DNA of 64,000 nucleotides from Moraxella haemolytica. Its GTDB lineage: Bacteria; Pseudomonadota; Gammaproteobacteria; Pseudomonadales; Moraxellaceae. The notes beneath the pieces were generated by a model, which was not told where the DNA came from, searched no databases, and saw nothing but the letters and a program-made list of their open reading frames with translations. This document shows, one piece after another, positions 35,137 through 44,336 of the stretch. Every line of letters begins with the position of its first letter. The first letter of the stretch is position 1. The translations under genes and the position numbers were made by a program. The DNA lies in the NCBI RefSeq assembly GCF_030177935.1, contig NZ_CP089974.1:1364001-1428000 (forward strand), read 5' to 3'.

Positions 35137-36381
35137 CTATTTTTTGGCTTTGGCGCGAGCTTGTTTTTTCTGCTCTCGTGCTTTTCGCCCCTGTTTAGAT
35201 TTTGGGTTTTTGGGCTTGGATTTTGGGTTTTTGGGCTTGGTTTTTCGACCGATAGTAATCGGTGGATTGGCTTCATCATGCTCAGCCAGCAGACGCTCGC
35301 ATTCAATGCTACAGGTATAACCCCCATCATCTAGATGATGCACGACATTCGTCAGCGTCCAATCCATCGCATCAATACTATCTTTAATGCCAATCACCAT
35401 CGCCGGCATCTGTGGCATGAGTAAGGGTTCTCCGTGTGCCAGCTTGTAGCTGAGTCGTGCGGTGTCTCGGCGTGCTCGCTTATAAACCGCCAACGCTGCA
35501 TTGGTGGCACTCTTTTTGTCTCGATGCACATAGCGTATCTCATGCACGCTGTCATCTTCTGTGCCGACCAGCACCGGTACTTTGTCTTTTTTGGCGATAT
35601 CATAAAAATGAGCTCGTACGCCTGATATGCTGTCTGCATTCTCAGTATATCTGTGGCGGTCGCCTAGTGTGCGTGTGATGACCATCGTAGGCAGTGGCTC
35701 GCCTGATACGCTCTCATGCACGCCAAGTGGCATCATCAGTAAAATGTCATCTTTGACCATTGCGGTGGCATCAAACTCTGTGGCAAGCCGTGTTAAAAGA
35801 CTAATGTCTGATTCGTTTTGGTCAAGATGATAAATGTCTTTTTTGGCAAGGTCTGGGTGGATTTTGGCGGTCAAGTTATGTTCATGTGCGATTTTTTGGA
35901 CGATTTTATCCAGCGTGGTTTTTGCAAAACTGCGTTCTTTTTTTTGTCTGATTGTCTCTTTTAGGTCAGCTGACATGGCTCGGATGCTTAGGGTGTCTGG
36001 TGTGCCTTGATGGGTGATTTCATTGACAATAAAAGAGCCTTTATAGACCATGGCTGTTGTATGCCAGCCCAAATAAAGCTCAATCAACGCCCCTTTTGGC
36101 GGAATGGCAAGTGTGCCGTCGTGATCAGATAGGCTAATTTCTAGCGTATCTGCCAAAAGCCCCCTGTTGTCTGTCAGCGTCAAGCTGATGAGCCGTGAAT
36201 GAATGCCATCTGTCATACTTTGTCCATTCACTAATACAGACCAAAGCGGTTGTGGATAACTACGCTCTAGCATATCAGACATACGATCGCTTGCTAGTGT
36301 GGCAAAGTCTGCCCCCACTTGTAGAACGGTTTTTCCCTGCTGTTTGAGTGCATCAATGCGTAAGTTCGCTATCGGATTCAT
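35137..36381 (-). CDS. P2 gpD-like late control/tail hub protein
   Basis: 414 residues. Recognisable gpD traits: PLWSVLVNGQSMTDGIHSRL, LADTLEISLSDHDGTLAIPP, KGALIELYLGW, and the later GDRHRYTENADSISGVRAHF. In Myoviridae-like tails this protein forms the hub at the tip above the spike. The C-terminus carries a lysine-rich tail with repeats of KPKNPKS, which is unusual and may bind DNA or be dispensable. Last gene of the FI-to-D operon. Confidence 0.88.
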   Translation of the reverse strand: MNPIANLRIDALKQQGKTVLQVGADFATLASDRMSDMLERSYPQPLWSVLVNGQSMTDGIHSRLISLTLTDNRGLLADTLEISLSDHDGTLAIPPKGALIELYLGWHTTAMVYKGSFIVNEITHQGTPDTLSIRAMSADLKETIRQKKERSFAKTTLDKIVQKIAHEHNLTAKIHPDLAKKDIYHLDQNESDISLLTRLATEFDATAMVKDDILLMMPLGVHESVSGEPLPTMVITRTLGDRHRYTENADSISGVRAHFYDIAKKDKVPVLVGTEDDSVHEIRYVHRDKKSATNAALAVYKRARRDTARLSYKLAHGEPLLMPQMPAMVIGIKDSIDAMDWTLTNVVHHLDDGGYTCSIECERLLAEHDEANPPITIGRKTKPKNPKSKPKNPKSKQGRKAREQKKQARAKAKK

Positions 36382-36395
36382 GCTGTTTTCCTTAT

Positions 36396-36908
36396 CTAGA
36401 TTTGACTTTGACCAATATCAAGCCCATAATCATCTGCCATACCAATCACCTTGCTGGTATCCACGCCATAAGTGGCAGCCGTCTGCAATGCTGCACCACC
36501 GACCGCACGCAGGGTGTTGTCCTTAAAGGTTTTTGGTGTGCTGATTTGTTTTAACTCGATGGTAAACTCCACTTTTCTTGCCGTGCCATTTTTGAAGAAT
36601 ATGCTGTGCGTCTCACTGATGGATTCAATCACATATTGACCCCACACCCGCCCATTGCCACAAATGAGTGGGTAGGCTTTGCCCTTGTCTGCCATTTCGG
36701 ATAATTGAATCAGTGATTTTTGATTGCCAAATTCAGGGACGATAGAGCCTGATAGCGTCATATTGTTTTCGCCACGCCCCAAAAACTGATACGCTGGCAA
36801 TGTACCGATACGGCTGTTCGATGCGTGTCGCCATTCGGTCTTTTGGACAAGCTGTTGATAAGCAGCGGTGCTGATACAAAATACGAACATACCAATAATC
36901 ATCATCAT
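36396..36908 (-). CDS. P2 gpU-like tail terminator protein
   Basis: 170 residues. MMMIIGMFVFCISTAAYQQL at the start and WRHASNSRIGTLPAYQFLG next match P2 gpU closely, as does the glycine-rich LSGSIVPEFG. The protein caps the tail tube and sheath. It sits 14 bases before D and 21 after T in the standard T-U-D order. Confidence 0.9.
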   Translation of the reverse strand: MMMIIGMFVFCISTAAYQQLVQKTEWRHASNSRIGTLPAYQFLGRGENNMTLSGSIVPEFGNQKSLIQLSEMADKGKAYPLICGNGRVWGQYVIESISETHSIFFKNGTARKVEFTIELKQISTPKTFKDNTLRAVGGAALQTAATYGVDTSKVIGMADDYGLDIGQSQI

Positions 36909-36929
36909 AATTTCATCTCCTAATTGCGG

Positions 36930-39818
36930 TTAATCGGTTAATCTGGCACGGTGCTTGGCGGCTTTGGCTTGCTCGTACCGCTCTAGCTCATCTCGCACCT
37001 GTCTGGCTAAGGCGTGAGTATCCATGCCAGATGTTGCTTGGATATTGATTGTAATGTTGCTTGTGCTGGTATGCGATACGCCCGCTGATGATGTGCCAGC
37101 CCCCATGGTAACTGCATTGGCAGATTTGATGGGTGTCACATGAGCAGGCTTTGGCATCTGAGCGTTATTGCGACTCATGAGCTTAGGCAGATGGTCTAAT
37201 GCCATACCAACCAGAGGATTTGCGCTCAATTTTGGTGCAACCATACGCACCAAATCGCCAGTGGCATTGTCCGAGCCGAGCGACTTACCCACGGTTTGCA
37301 CCATTTTGATGGCAGGATTGGCGGTGTTTGGACTACCAAGATAATCCATTACTGTCCCATAGGTCTTTTTGAGTGTCGCAAATCGGCGTTCAATCCCCAC
37401 TGTCATGCCGTCCATGATATGACCACCGATTGTACGCATGACACGACTTGGACTGTGAATGTCCATGCTTTTTCGTGAAAAGTTTGGCATGTATGAATTG
37501 ACTTTCTGCCATAAGCCTTTTAGTCGCTCAAATCCTGCCTTAATACCAGCAATCAGACCATCAATGATGTTCGACCCAATGTTACGCATTGACTCGACCA
37601 AGCCTGATAGAAAATCCATGGCGGTATGAAATGCCGACTTGAAGGCGTCTAAAATCGCATTGTTACGGAAAATATCAACCAAGCCATTCCAAGCACTCTT
37701 GGCGGTCGTCTGAATATCGCCCCAAAGCGTACTAAAAAAGGTGCTGATGCTATCCCAGTTGGCAATAATCATGCGTGGTATGCCAATGATGGGGATGATA
37801 AAATTTAAAATAGGATTTTGGGTAAAGATATCGTCAATCGTACTAACAATACTCTTAAATACATTGACCGCACCAGCGACCGCTCCTACAACCTTATCCC
37901 AATTGGCATAGATGAGATAAGCCGCCACCGCAATCGCTGCCATGATGGCGATGATGGGGTTGGTCAGCATGAGTCTGCCTAGTGTCAAAAACGCCTTGCC
38001 CACCCCAAAAATGGCGGTTTTGGCAAAGCCAAGCACCCCTGACAAAGGCTTTAAAATACTGGCAAATTTAGCAAAAATTGTCCCTAGTGTTACCGCACCC
38101 CCAGATAAATTCGCCAAAAATAGATTCAGCGAAAAAAATGGCATAAGAACCAAACTTGCCGTCCCTGCTAACAGTGCCAATGCCCCCAAAAGTGCTACCG
38201 CTACCGCTGCCGCCTTTGCTAAACCTTCAAAGATATTTGGGTGAGTGCTTGCCAATTCGCTTATCTTATCCATCACGGTTGAGACACGATCTGCAAGGTC
38301 CGCCAAGATTGGCAACAAATGCTTGCCAAAATCCTTGCCGAAGTTTTGCATCTTCACCTTAGCCTGTTCAATCCTAAAAGCCGTCGTTGAGACAGCAGAA
38401 TCATATTCGGTATCAACCGAGCCACCGACTTTATTGTTATCTTTTAGGTCGGATGCATAACTTTGAAATTTGGTAGGATTGTTCATCATCTGTGCTAGCA
38501 CAGGCAAGGCTTCATCGCCACTGATCATACCGGCATATGCCAAACGCTGCTCTTTAGGCAGTCTGCCAAGCATCTCAAGATATTTTTTGATGGCTTTTTC
38601 TGGATCTTTGAGCATATCTACCGCCATTTTTTCGGCAGTCGTCCCCAAAGCCAACCAAGCCTTTTTTTGAGATTTGGTTGCAGAATCTCCTTTGGCGAGT
38701 GATTTGATGATATTTTTTAGACCTGTACTGGCAGATGATGGGTCGATGCCGGACAATGACGCTCCCATTGCTGCGATCAGCTCGCCAGAGACACCAGCAG
38801 CAGCACCGACCGAACCAACTCTTTGTACCACTTCTAGGATATGGGCGGCGTTGTTGGTTGAGTTGTTGCCTAGATAGTTGATTTGGTCGGCTAGATGCTC
38901 CACATCATTCTGCGACAGCGTAAGCGTAGAACGCAGCTCCGCAAGAGATTGCCCCACATCCCCTGCTGCCATATCCCACGCCACCGAAATTTTGGAGGCA
39001 GATTCAGCAAACTGCATCAGCTCATTTTTGGCAATACCACCTTGAGCACCACCTGCAACAATGGCAGCAACATCAGAAAAACGCTTACCCAGACGATTTG
39101 ACATCTGAGTCATCTGTGCTTCAAACTGATGATATTCTTGGGTAACCTTGCCATCAATCTTCAGCCCATCAACCACTTTGGCGACATCTGCCATAGATTG
39201 TTCAACATCAATGGCAAGTTTGGTGGGTATCGCCAATGCAATACCTGTTTTAGCAGCCCAACCAAAGGTGGTTGCCGATGCGTTTTTTAGTCCATTAGAA
39301 AGATTTTTGGCTTTGTCATACCGCTGTTCGGCTTTTTCTAGCCTTTTTTGTTTAGATATTTGGTTTTCAAGTGCTAAAGATACCTGATTAACATTGCGTT
39401 TCATGATTTTTTGCACATCAGCAAAACTTTTTCCTTGATACCCTGCTTGATTTAACTCTTGACGATAGGCTAAAAGTTTACTTTTACCTTGACTGACAGC
39501 ATTTTCTAATTTTTTGGTTTCTGATTCGGCTTTTTTTAGCTCTTGTGCCAACTGCTTGCCACCGCCTTTGGACAGCTGTTGTTGCAAGGCGGCTACTTTT
39601 TTGCGGTGGTTGTCTAAGGCTTGGCTGTTTTGTTCAAAATCCGCCTTAAGCTTGATGAATGTGTCATTCTTAAGCTGAAACTTACTAAGCTGTGTCAGCT
39701 TCTTTTGAGTATCGTTGAGTTGACTTGTCAGCTTTTTGGCAGATGTATTGATTTTCTTCACAGCAGATGAAAGCTGGTCATTGCCTTTAAAATTGATATT
39801 TAAAAATAATACACTCAT
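36930..39818 (-). CDS. Tail tape measure protein (gpT-like)
   Basis: 962 residues. It sets tail length. The N-terminal 180 residues form a long coiled coil (SSAVKKINTSAKKLTSQLND and repeats). The middle is the TP901-type tape measure domain (GGIAKNELMQFAESASKISV; VGSVGAAAGVSGELIAAMGA). Hydrophobic helices follow (about 540-700), and near the C-terminus is SYMPNFSRKSMDIHSPSRVM. It is transcribed with E, FII and FI upstream, but a plus-strand cargo unit is inserted between E' and this gene. Confidence 0.92.
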   Translation of the reverse strand: MSVLFLNINFKGNDQLSSAVKKINTSAKKLTSQLNDTQKKLTQLSKFQLKNDTFIKLKADFEQNSQALDNHRKKVAALQQQLSKGGGKQLAQELKKAESETKKLENAVSQGKSKLLAYRQELNQAGYQGKSFADVQKIMKRNVNQVSLALENQISKQKRLEKAEQRYDKAKNLSNGLKNASATTFGWAAKTGIALAIPTKLAIDVEQSMADVAKVVDGLKIDGKVTQEYHQFEAQMTQMSNRLGKRFSDVAAIVAGGAQGGIAKNELMQFAESASKISVAWDMAAGDVGQSLAELRSTLTLSQNDVEHLADQINYLGNNSTNNAAHILEVVQRVGSVGAAAGVSGELIAAMGASLSGIDPSSASTGLKNIIKSLAKGDSATKSQKKAWLALGTTAEKMAVDMLKDPEKAIKKYLEMLGRLPKEQRLAYAGMISGDEALPVLAQMMNNPTKFQSYASDLKDNNKVGGSVDTEYDSAVSTTAFRIEQAKVKMQNFGKDFGKHLLPILADLADRVSTVMDKISELASTHPNIFEGLAKAAAVAVALLGALALLAGTASLVLMPFFSLNLFLANLSGGAVTLGTIFAKFASILKPLSGVLGFAKTAIFGVGKAFLTLGRLMLTNPIIAIMAAIAVAAYLIYANWDKVVGAVAGAVNVFKSIVSTIDDIFTQNPILNFIIPIIGIPRMIIANWDSISTFFSTLWGDIQTTAKSAWNGLVDIFRNNAILDAFKSAFHTAMDFLSGLVESMRNIGSNIIDGLIAGIKAGFERLKGLWQKVNSYMPNFSRKSMDIHSPSRVMRTIGGHIMDGMTVGIERRFATLKKTYGTVMDYLGSPNTANPAIKMVQTVGKSLGSDNATGDLVRMVAPKLSANPLVGMALDHLPKLMSRNNAQMPKPAHVTPIKSANAVTMGAGTSSAGVSHTSTSNITINIQATSGMDTHALARQVRDELERYEQAKAAKHRARLTD

Positions 39819-39826
39819 TACAATCC

Positions 39827-39854
39827 TTGACTTTCACTCAAACAATGGTAAGAT
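39827..39854 (+). promoter_or_regulatory. Promoter of the plus-strand cargo gene inside the tail operon
   Basis: TTGACT at 39827-39832, a 16-base spacer and TAAGAT at 39849-39854. It starts just upstream of the tape measure start and points the other way, toward the 79-residue gene. Confidence 0.6.
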
Positions 39855-39877
39855 AAAATAAACTTAGGGGGCTTACG

Positions 39878-40117
39878 ATGACCGATAGACTTGACAAACT
39901 TCTCAAAAAACAACTACACCCAGAAGAAATCGCCCGCCAAAAACAAATGGAAGACACGCTAAAGCTGATTGCCAAAGCGGATAAATGCTTACAAGATGGG
40001 TGGAAAAAACGCCAATTGTGGGCTGAACAAAGTGCTAAGCGTGCCAAAAAACGCTCAACATTTAGCCTGCTTAAAGTTTTGGGTATTTCTGCCATTGTTT
40101 ACACCCTGTTTTTTTAA
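39878..40117 (+). CDS. Small tail-anchored prophage protein, antisense to the late operon (79 residues)
   Basis: Reads as a charged helix (RLDKLLKKQLHPEEIARQKQ onward) with many Lys, Glu and Gln, then a basic patch (KRAKKRS) and a C-terminal hydrophobic span (LLKVLGISAIVYTLFF), that is, a tail-anchored membrane protein. AGGGGG precedes the ATG; its own promoter and terminator enclose it. It lies between E' and T on the strand opposite to both. No family was recognised. The layout is typical of a phage 'moron' gene. Confidence 0.7.
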   Translation: MTDRLDKLLKKQLHPEEIARQKQMEDTLKLIAKADKCLQDGWKKRQLWAEQSAKRAKKRSTFSLLKVLGISAIVYTLFF

Positions 40118-40130
40118 CCCCTTACCACAA

Positions 40131-40156
40131 AACCCCGCCGATTGGCGGGGTTTTTT
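40131..40156 (+). terminator. Terminator of the plus-strand cargo gene
   Basis: AACCCCGCC (40131-40139), loop GATT, GGCGGGGTT (40144-40152), then T-run on the plus strand. On the other strand it ends next to the E' stop codon (40157-40155); the late operon must be read through it, in the direction that also has A/T flanks. Confidence 0.85.
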
Positions 40157-40316
40157 AAGATACCTGATGACGCTCTACCGCCAGAATATTCCAGCTCATC
40201 AGCTCATCAAGCGTAAAGTCTGCACAATCTGACAGCGTCCAGCCAAAGACCACCGCCAGATTGGCAATCACCTCTTCTACTCGCTTGGGGTAGCCGTGTT
40301 CTCGTCCGCCAAAAAA
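40155..40316 (-). CDS. gpE' extension, made by -1 frameshift from gpE
   Basis: On the minus strand the slippery heptamer T TTT TTG stands at 40316-40310 inside gpE (codons for GFL). A -1 shift leads into a frame open to TAA at 40157-40155, reading REHGYPKRVEEVIANLAVVF then GWTLSDCADFTLDELMSWNI and LAVERHQVS. The same type of shift makes gpE+E' in P2, where the fusion acts as a tail assembly chaperone together with gpE. Confidence 0.85.
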   Translation of the reverse strand, partial: FFGGREHGYPKRVEEVIANLAVVFGWTLSDCADFTLDELMSWNILAVERHQVS

Positions 40317-40561
40317 CCCAAAACCTCACCGACCAACTCCATAAAATCGCTGATTTCCATGCGTTCAAGGGCAGGCTGTGGAATGCTTGGCGTGGTAACA
40401 CGGGGGATAAGTTTTAATAGCTCTTCAGCCTCAAAATTAAACAGCTTGGTAAGGCTGATGCCTTTTAGATGGCTGACGAATGGCTTGGTAATGGTGATAT
40501 CAGTGATGGTGTTGTCACCAAGTTTAACGCCATGGGCTAGGGTGATTTGTTTGGTATTCAT
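40277..40561 (-). CDS. gpE-like tail assembly chaperone
   Basis: 94 residues, unshifted product. Start MNTKQITLAHGVKLGDNTIT and the core FVSHLKGISLTKLFNFEAEE match P2 gpE. About one in several ribosomes would shift at 40316-40310 to make gpE+E'. It lies between FII and T in the standard order. Confidence 0.85.
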   Translation of the reverse strand: MNTKQITLAHGVKLGDNTITDITITKPFVSHLKGISLTKLFNFEAEELLKLIPRVTTPSIPQPALERMEISDFMELVGEVLGFLADENTATPSE

Positions 40562-40598
40562 GATTAATCCTTATTTTTTGGTGAAAAGTGAATTCAAT

Positions 40599-41114
40599 TT
40601 AAGCACCGATATTTTTGCGGTGCGCTGCTAGCATATCTTTACCATTGACTTTCTCGATCATATTTGGGATATCAATCTCAATAACGACCTTGCCATCAAT
40701 GGTGAGCTTGTAGTAGCTCCAGATAGTCTTAATGGCAACCTCGGTGTCTTCGCCTGATTGGGCTGAGCCTAGGTTAATCTCCTCATGGCGACCACGCACC
40801 ACAATCTCCACAGCGGTGGTTTCGCCTGTGTCGTCTTGCTGATAAGACCCTGCAAAACGCAATGGCACGCCAGATACAGTCGGCGAGCCGAATTGTTCCA
40901 ATACAATCTTATCAATACCGCCTAGCTTCCATTCAAATTCTGTCATGTCATCGGATAGACCCAAATCCACCTTGACCGAGCCGTTCATACCACCGCCACG
41001 CCAGTCTTCAAGTTTTCTCCCAAGTTTTGGCAAGGTTACTTCGCCCGTCTGACCAAGATAGCTGTTGCCATCATTAAAAAGATTCATCAGTTTTAATTTT
41101 TTGGGTAATGCCAT
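40599..41114 (-). CDS. Major tail tube protein (FII-like)
   Basis: 171 residues, matching P2 FII: ALPKKLKLMNLFNDGNSYLG at the start, EVTLPKLGRKLEDWRGGGMN next, and VEIVVRGRHEEINLGSAQSG later. It builds the inner tube of the contractile tail. It follows FI by 15 bases. Confidence 0.93.
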   Translation of the reverse strand: MALPKKLKLMNLFNDGNSYLGQTGEVTLPKLGRKLEDWRGGGMNGSVKVDLGLSDDMTEFEWKLGGIDKIVLEQFGSPTVSGVPLRFAGSYQQDDTGETTAVEIVVRGRHEEINLGSAQSGEDTEVAIKTIWSYYKLTIDGKVVIEIDIPNMIEKVNGKDMLAAHRKNIGA

Positions 41115-41129
41115 TTTTTATCTCCTTTT

Positions 41130-42296
41130 TTACGCATTCACACGAGCGGCAAACTCAGCCAGATAGCTGTCAGTGATACGCTGACGCAAAGTCAAATTCT
41201 CCAGCGGTGGCACTGGCGTATAGTCATAATCAATACGCAGATGACCGTCTTTGAGCGTATCTTTGCCGTTTAGTTCTGGGTCATACCAGCATGAGCCGTC
41301 AATGATGTAGCCTTGTGCTTTTAAGTCACGGAATTTGGCGTTAATGCCTTCGATAATATCTCGGATAAGACTTGGGTGTAGTGGCTTATCCACTGCCCAC
41401 ATATGAGCTTCGGTAATGGTGTCGGCAAGCACTTGGGCCGTGCGAGTGTAATTTTCAAAGGCAAATAGCGGATCGCCCGAACAAGTGCGAGAACCCCAAA
41501 ATCTAAAACCGTCTCGCTGAATCAGTGTGGTTACCTCGTTTTCGTTGAGATATCCTGCATCTGTCGCTGATGATTGCAACTGAAAATAGACATCTTTTGA
41601 AATGCCAGTTACGCCATTGACAGGCACATTAGATAGGGTCTTATGCCAACCAACCTCTTGATCAAGTTTGGCTCTTAGTCCCAACGCATAAGCCACCGCA
41701 GGAGCAGGCACATTGGTATTCTTGGTGGTGTCCCACGCCAGAAAGCTTGGCCAAATCACCATCATCTCACGACTACCGTGCGTGTCTCGGTAGGCTTTGG
41801 CCTCTTCTTTGGTGTTGGCACCATGTGCCGATACATAAGCAAATGCTCTAAGCTGCTGGGCAATCGCACCTAGTGCCGTTGCTACCGCTGGCGTATCTAA
41901 ATCAGGAACACCTAAAATGCGTGGCTTGATGCCCAATTTTGCTTCAGCGGTCAACAACGCTTTCATGCCTGTGTAAACGCCGTTTTCGGTCGTGCCGACA
42001 ATCGCAGATGTCTGAGCGGACTCGTCTTCATGATAGGGCACACGCACCACGACTGTCATCGCATTGGTTTGGTCGGCGATGGCTTGTAGAGACTTAGCAA
42101 GCGTCCCTTCTTTTCCAGCCTTGCCAATGGCGGACTGGATATTGGTAATCAACACCGGAGTATTTTCTGGGAAAAATTGGGCGTCTGCATCTGATGCTGT
42201 GCCAATCAGTCCGATAACCGCAGTAGATACGGTTCTGATTGGGCGTGTGCCTTCGTTAATCTCAAGCACTTTGACGCCATGGTGGTAATCGGTCAT
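41130..42296 (-). CDS. Tail sheath protein (FI-like)
   Basis: 388 residues. GVKVLEINEGTRPIRTVSTA near the start, SREMMVIWPSFLAWDT in the middle, DGFRFWGSRTCSGDPLFAFE and the C-terminal TLRQRITDSYLAEFAARVNA are typical of P2-type sheath proteins. First gene of the late operon FI-FII-E-T-U-D. The promoter region upstream holds a bipartite Ogr-type site shared with gene V. Confidence 0.95.
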   Translation of the reverse strand: MTDYHHGVKVLEINEGTRPIRTVSTAVIGLIGTASDADAQFFPENTPVLITNIQSAIGKAGKEGTLAKSLQAIADQTNAMTVVVRVPYHEDESAQTSAIVGTTENGVYTGMKALLTAEAKLGIKPRILGVPDLDTPAVATALGAIAQQLRAFAYVSAHGANTKEEAKAYRDTHGSREMMVIWPSFLAWDTTKNTNVPAPAVAYALGLRAKLDQEVGWHKTLSNVPVNGVTGISKDVYFQLQSSATDAGYLNENEVTTLIQRDGFRFWGSRTCSGDPLFAFENYTRTAQVLADTITEAHMWAVDKPLHPSLIRDIIEGINAKFRDLKAQGYIIDGSCWYDPELNGKDTLKDGHLRIDYDYTPVPPLENLTLRQRITDSYLAEFAARVNA

Positions 42297-42368
42297 ATAG
42301 ACTCCTTGGTGGTCAAAATCAAAACATCTCTAGCATACCCACAAGCACAGCAAAAATCGCTCTGCTTG

Positions 42369-42393
42369 TGTTGTAAAACCGCAATCTACAACA
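42369..42393. promoter_or_regulatory. Ogr-type bipartite operator between FI and V
   Basis: TGTTGT, 13 bases (AAAACCGCAATCT), ACAACA. The same site stands at 57012-57036 with the same spacing. Its centre is about 85 bases from the FI start and about 79 from the V start. About 45 bases away on each side are -10-like hexamers (TATAAA-like on plus near 42427, TATGCT on minus near 42336), the geometry of P2 late promoters. Confidence 0.75.
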
Positions 42394-42459
42394 CCAAAAA
42401 TGCCAATCTCTTCATGACGATTGGTAATATAAAACCAACTTTAATGGGGAATTCAATCC

Positions 42460-43101
42460 ATGCACGATATCATAAGACGACTTGAGAATCTGATCCGACT
42501 TGGCACTGTCGCCAGTGTGGACCACACCGATGCACGCTGTACTGTCGATTGTGCAGGCATCATTACCGCCCCACTACCATGGATCACCGCCCGAGCTGGC
42601 ACAGATAGAACTTGGGATGCTCCCACAGTGGGTGAGCAGGTGCTTATCTTCGCCCCTAGTGGTGAGATGATGCAAGCGGTTGTACTGACAGGCATTTATC
42701 ATGATAAGCACCCTGCCCCAAGCAACCAACCAAACATTAAAACACGGCATTTTGAAGACGGTTGTACCATCACTTATGACACCAAAACGCACGCACTAGA
42801 TGTGATTTTGCCCAATGGTGGCACAGCCGTCATTACCGCCAATGGTGGCGTAACCATCAACGCCAATGGTGGTGCAACCATCAACGCTTCTGGCGGTGCA
42901 ACCATCAATGGCAACACAAAAATCAATGGCAACCTGACCATCTCTGGTAGTCTGGCTGGTGGCACAGCAGGCGGTGGCGGTGCAACCATCAACGGTGCAG
43001 TAACAGCGACAGGCGATGTCATTGCTGGCAATATCAGCCTACAAAACCACAAACACCGTGAACAAGGAGATGGTGCGATGACATCAGGAGCGATGCCATG
43101 A
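42460..43101 (+). CDS. Baseplate spike protein (gpV-like)
   Basis: 213 residues. The N-terminus is the OB-fold of gpV (GTVASVDHTDARCTVDCAGI, GEQVLIFAPSGEMMQAVVLT). The C-terminal half is a beta-helix with short repeats such as TINANGGA and TINASGGA, ending in HKHREQGDGAMTSGAMP, where a His-x-His pair can hold the iron ion found in P2-type spike tips. It pierces the outer membrane when the tail contracts. First gene of the V-W-J-I-H operon. Confidence 0.92.
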   Translation: MHDIIRRLENLIRLGTVASVDHTDARCTVDCAGIITAPLPWITARAGTDRTWDAPTVGEQVLIFAPSGEMMQAVVLTGIYHDKHPAPSNQPNIKTRHFEDGCTITYDTKTHALDVILPNGGTAVITANGGVTINANGGATINASGGATINGNTKINGNLTISGSLAGGTAGGGGATINGAVTATGDVIAGNISLQNHKHREQGDGAMTSGAMP

Positions 43102-43430
43102 TCAGCAAAGATAACGGTAAAGTCATCAGCTACATCAATCAAATTCGCCAATCCATCGGCGATATATTGACCACGCCCATTGGTAGCCGTGTCATGCGTC
43201 GTGAATATGGCTCACTGTTGCCAGAACTCATTGATCGTCCGATTGATGATGTGTTGATTTTGCAGTGCTATTCGGCGATTTATAGTGCGATTTTAAGGTG
43301 GGAAAACCGTGTCATCATTGAGTCCATCAGTATCGGTCAAATCGACCAAGGCGTACTAGAAGTACAACTATACGCACACTTCAACGAGCTTGGTGGCGAT
43401 GGTGTGCTAGATGTCAGCCTAAGATTCTAA
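43098..43430 (+). CDS. Baseplate wedge protein (gpW/gp25-like)
   Basis: 110 residues. IRQSIGDILTTPIGSRVMRR followed by YGSLLPELIDRPIDD is the signature of gp25-like wedge proteins, which start sheath assembly at the baseplate. It overlaps V by four bases (ATGA). Confidence 0.94.
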   Translation: MISKDNGKVISYINQIRQSIGDILTTPIGSRVMRREYGSLLPELIDRPIDDVLILQCYSAIYSAILRWENRVIIESISIGQIDQGVLEVQLYAHFNELGGDGVLDVSLRF

Positions 43431-43442
43431 GGAAAATAAGAT

Positions 43443-44336
43443 ATGAGTGTGGATTTTAGTACGCTTGCCAAACCAGACATGATTGAAGTGCTTAACTATG
43501 AAACGATTCTGGAGAGTCGCAAACAGGCTCTCATCGCTCGTTTTTATGGGCAAGAGCAGGATAATATCCGTGCGATTTTATCTCGTGAGTCCGAACCATT
43601 AACCAAGTTTGTGGAAGAAAATGCGTATCGTGAGCTTATCTTGCGCAATCGCATCAATACTGTCGCTCGCTCCTGTCTTTTGGCTTATGCAACAGGGTCG
43701 GATCTTGACCACATCGCTGCTAATTTCAATGTTATTCGCCTGCTGATCTCACCAGCGACTGAAGACAGTCCCGCCGTCTATGAATCAGATGAAGTGTTCC
43801 GCTCTCGTGTTCAGCGTGCCTTTGATCGTCTGTCTGTCGCAGGTCCAGAAGCTGCGTATCAATACCATGCACTATCCGCCGATGGTCGTGTTGCTGATGT
43901 GGCAGTAACCAGCCCAAGCCCTGCTGTGGTTAATATTGCCATTTTACAGACCGACAGCGAAACAGGTGAAGCTTCTGATGAGCTTGTCAATATCGTTGCC
44001 AATGCAGTCAATGCCGAAAATGTACGCCCCATTGCTGACCGTGTGAGCGTACAATCAGCACAAATACACAGATACCGTATCGAGGCGAAACTATACATCG
44101 GCAAAGACCCAGAAGCTACCACCGTGCTTGCTACCGCTACCGCAAAAACCCAAGCATACACGCACGCCAAAAACCGCATCGGCCGCTCAGTACGACTCAC
44201 CGCCATTCATCACTGCCTACACATTGATGGCGTGGCACGCATTGAGCTGATTGAACCAAAAGCTGATATTAGCATCAACGCATTGCAAGCGGCGTATTGT
44301 GAATCCATCAACATTACCATCGGAGGTATTGAATGA
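43443..44336 (+). CDS. Baseplate protein (gpJ-like)
   Basis: 297 residues, matching gpJ of P2-type baseplates: NTVARSCLLAYATGSDLDHI, then a middle with SVAGPEAAYQYHALSADGRV, and ADRVSVQSAQIHRYRIEAKL near the end. It forms the wedge connector ring with W and I. It has its own SD (AAGGA) 12 bases after W and overlaps I by four bases. Confidence 0.93.
   Translation: MSVDFSTLAKPDMIEVLNYETILESRKQALIARFYGQEQDNIRAILSRESEPLTKFVEENAYRELILRNRINTVARSCLLAYATGSDLDHIAANFNVIRLLISPATEDSPAVYESDEVFRSRVQRAFDRLSVAGPEAAYQYHALSADGRVADVAVTSPSPAVVNIAILQTDSETGEASDELVNIVANAVNAENVRPIADRVSVQSAQIHRYRIEAKLYIGKDPEATTVLATATAKTQAYTHAKNRIGRSVRLTAIHHCLHIDGVARIELIEPKADISINALQAAYCESINITIGGIE

Noticed and set aside
39838-40095. 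Minus-strand open frame of 85 codons opposite the small cargo gene
   Set aside because: It is Cys- and Ser-rich like an antisense shadow; the plus-strand frame has promoter, ribosome site and terminator.
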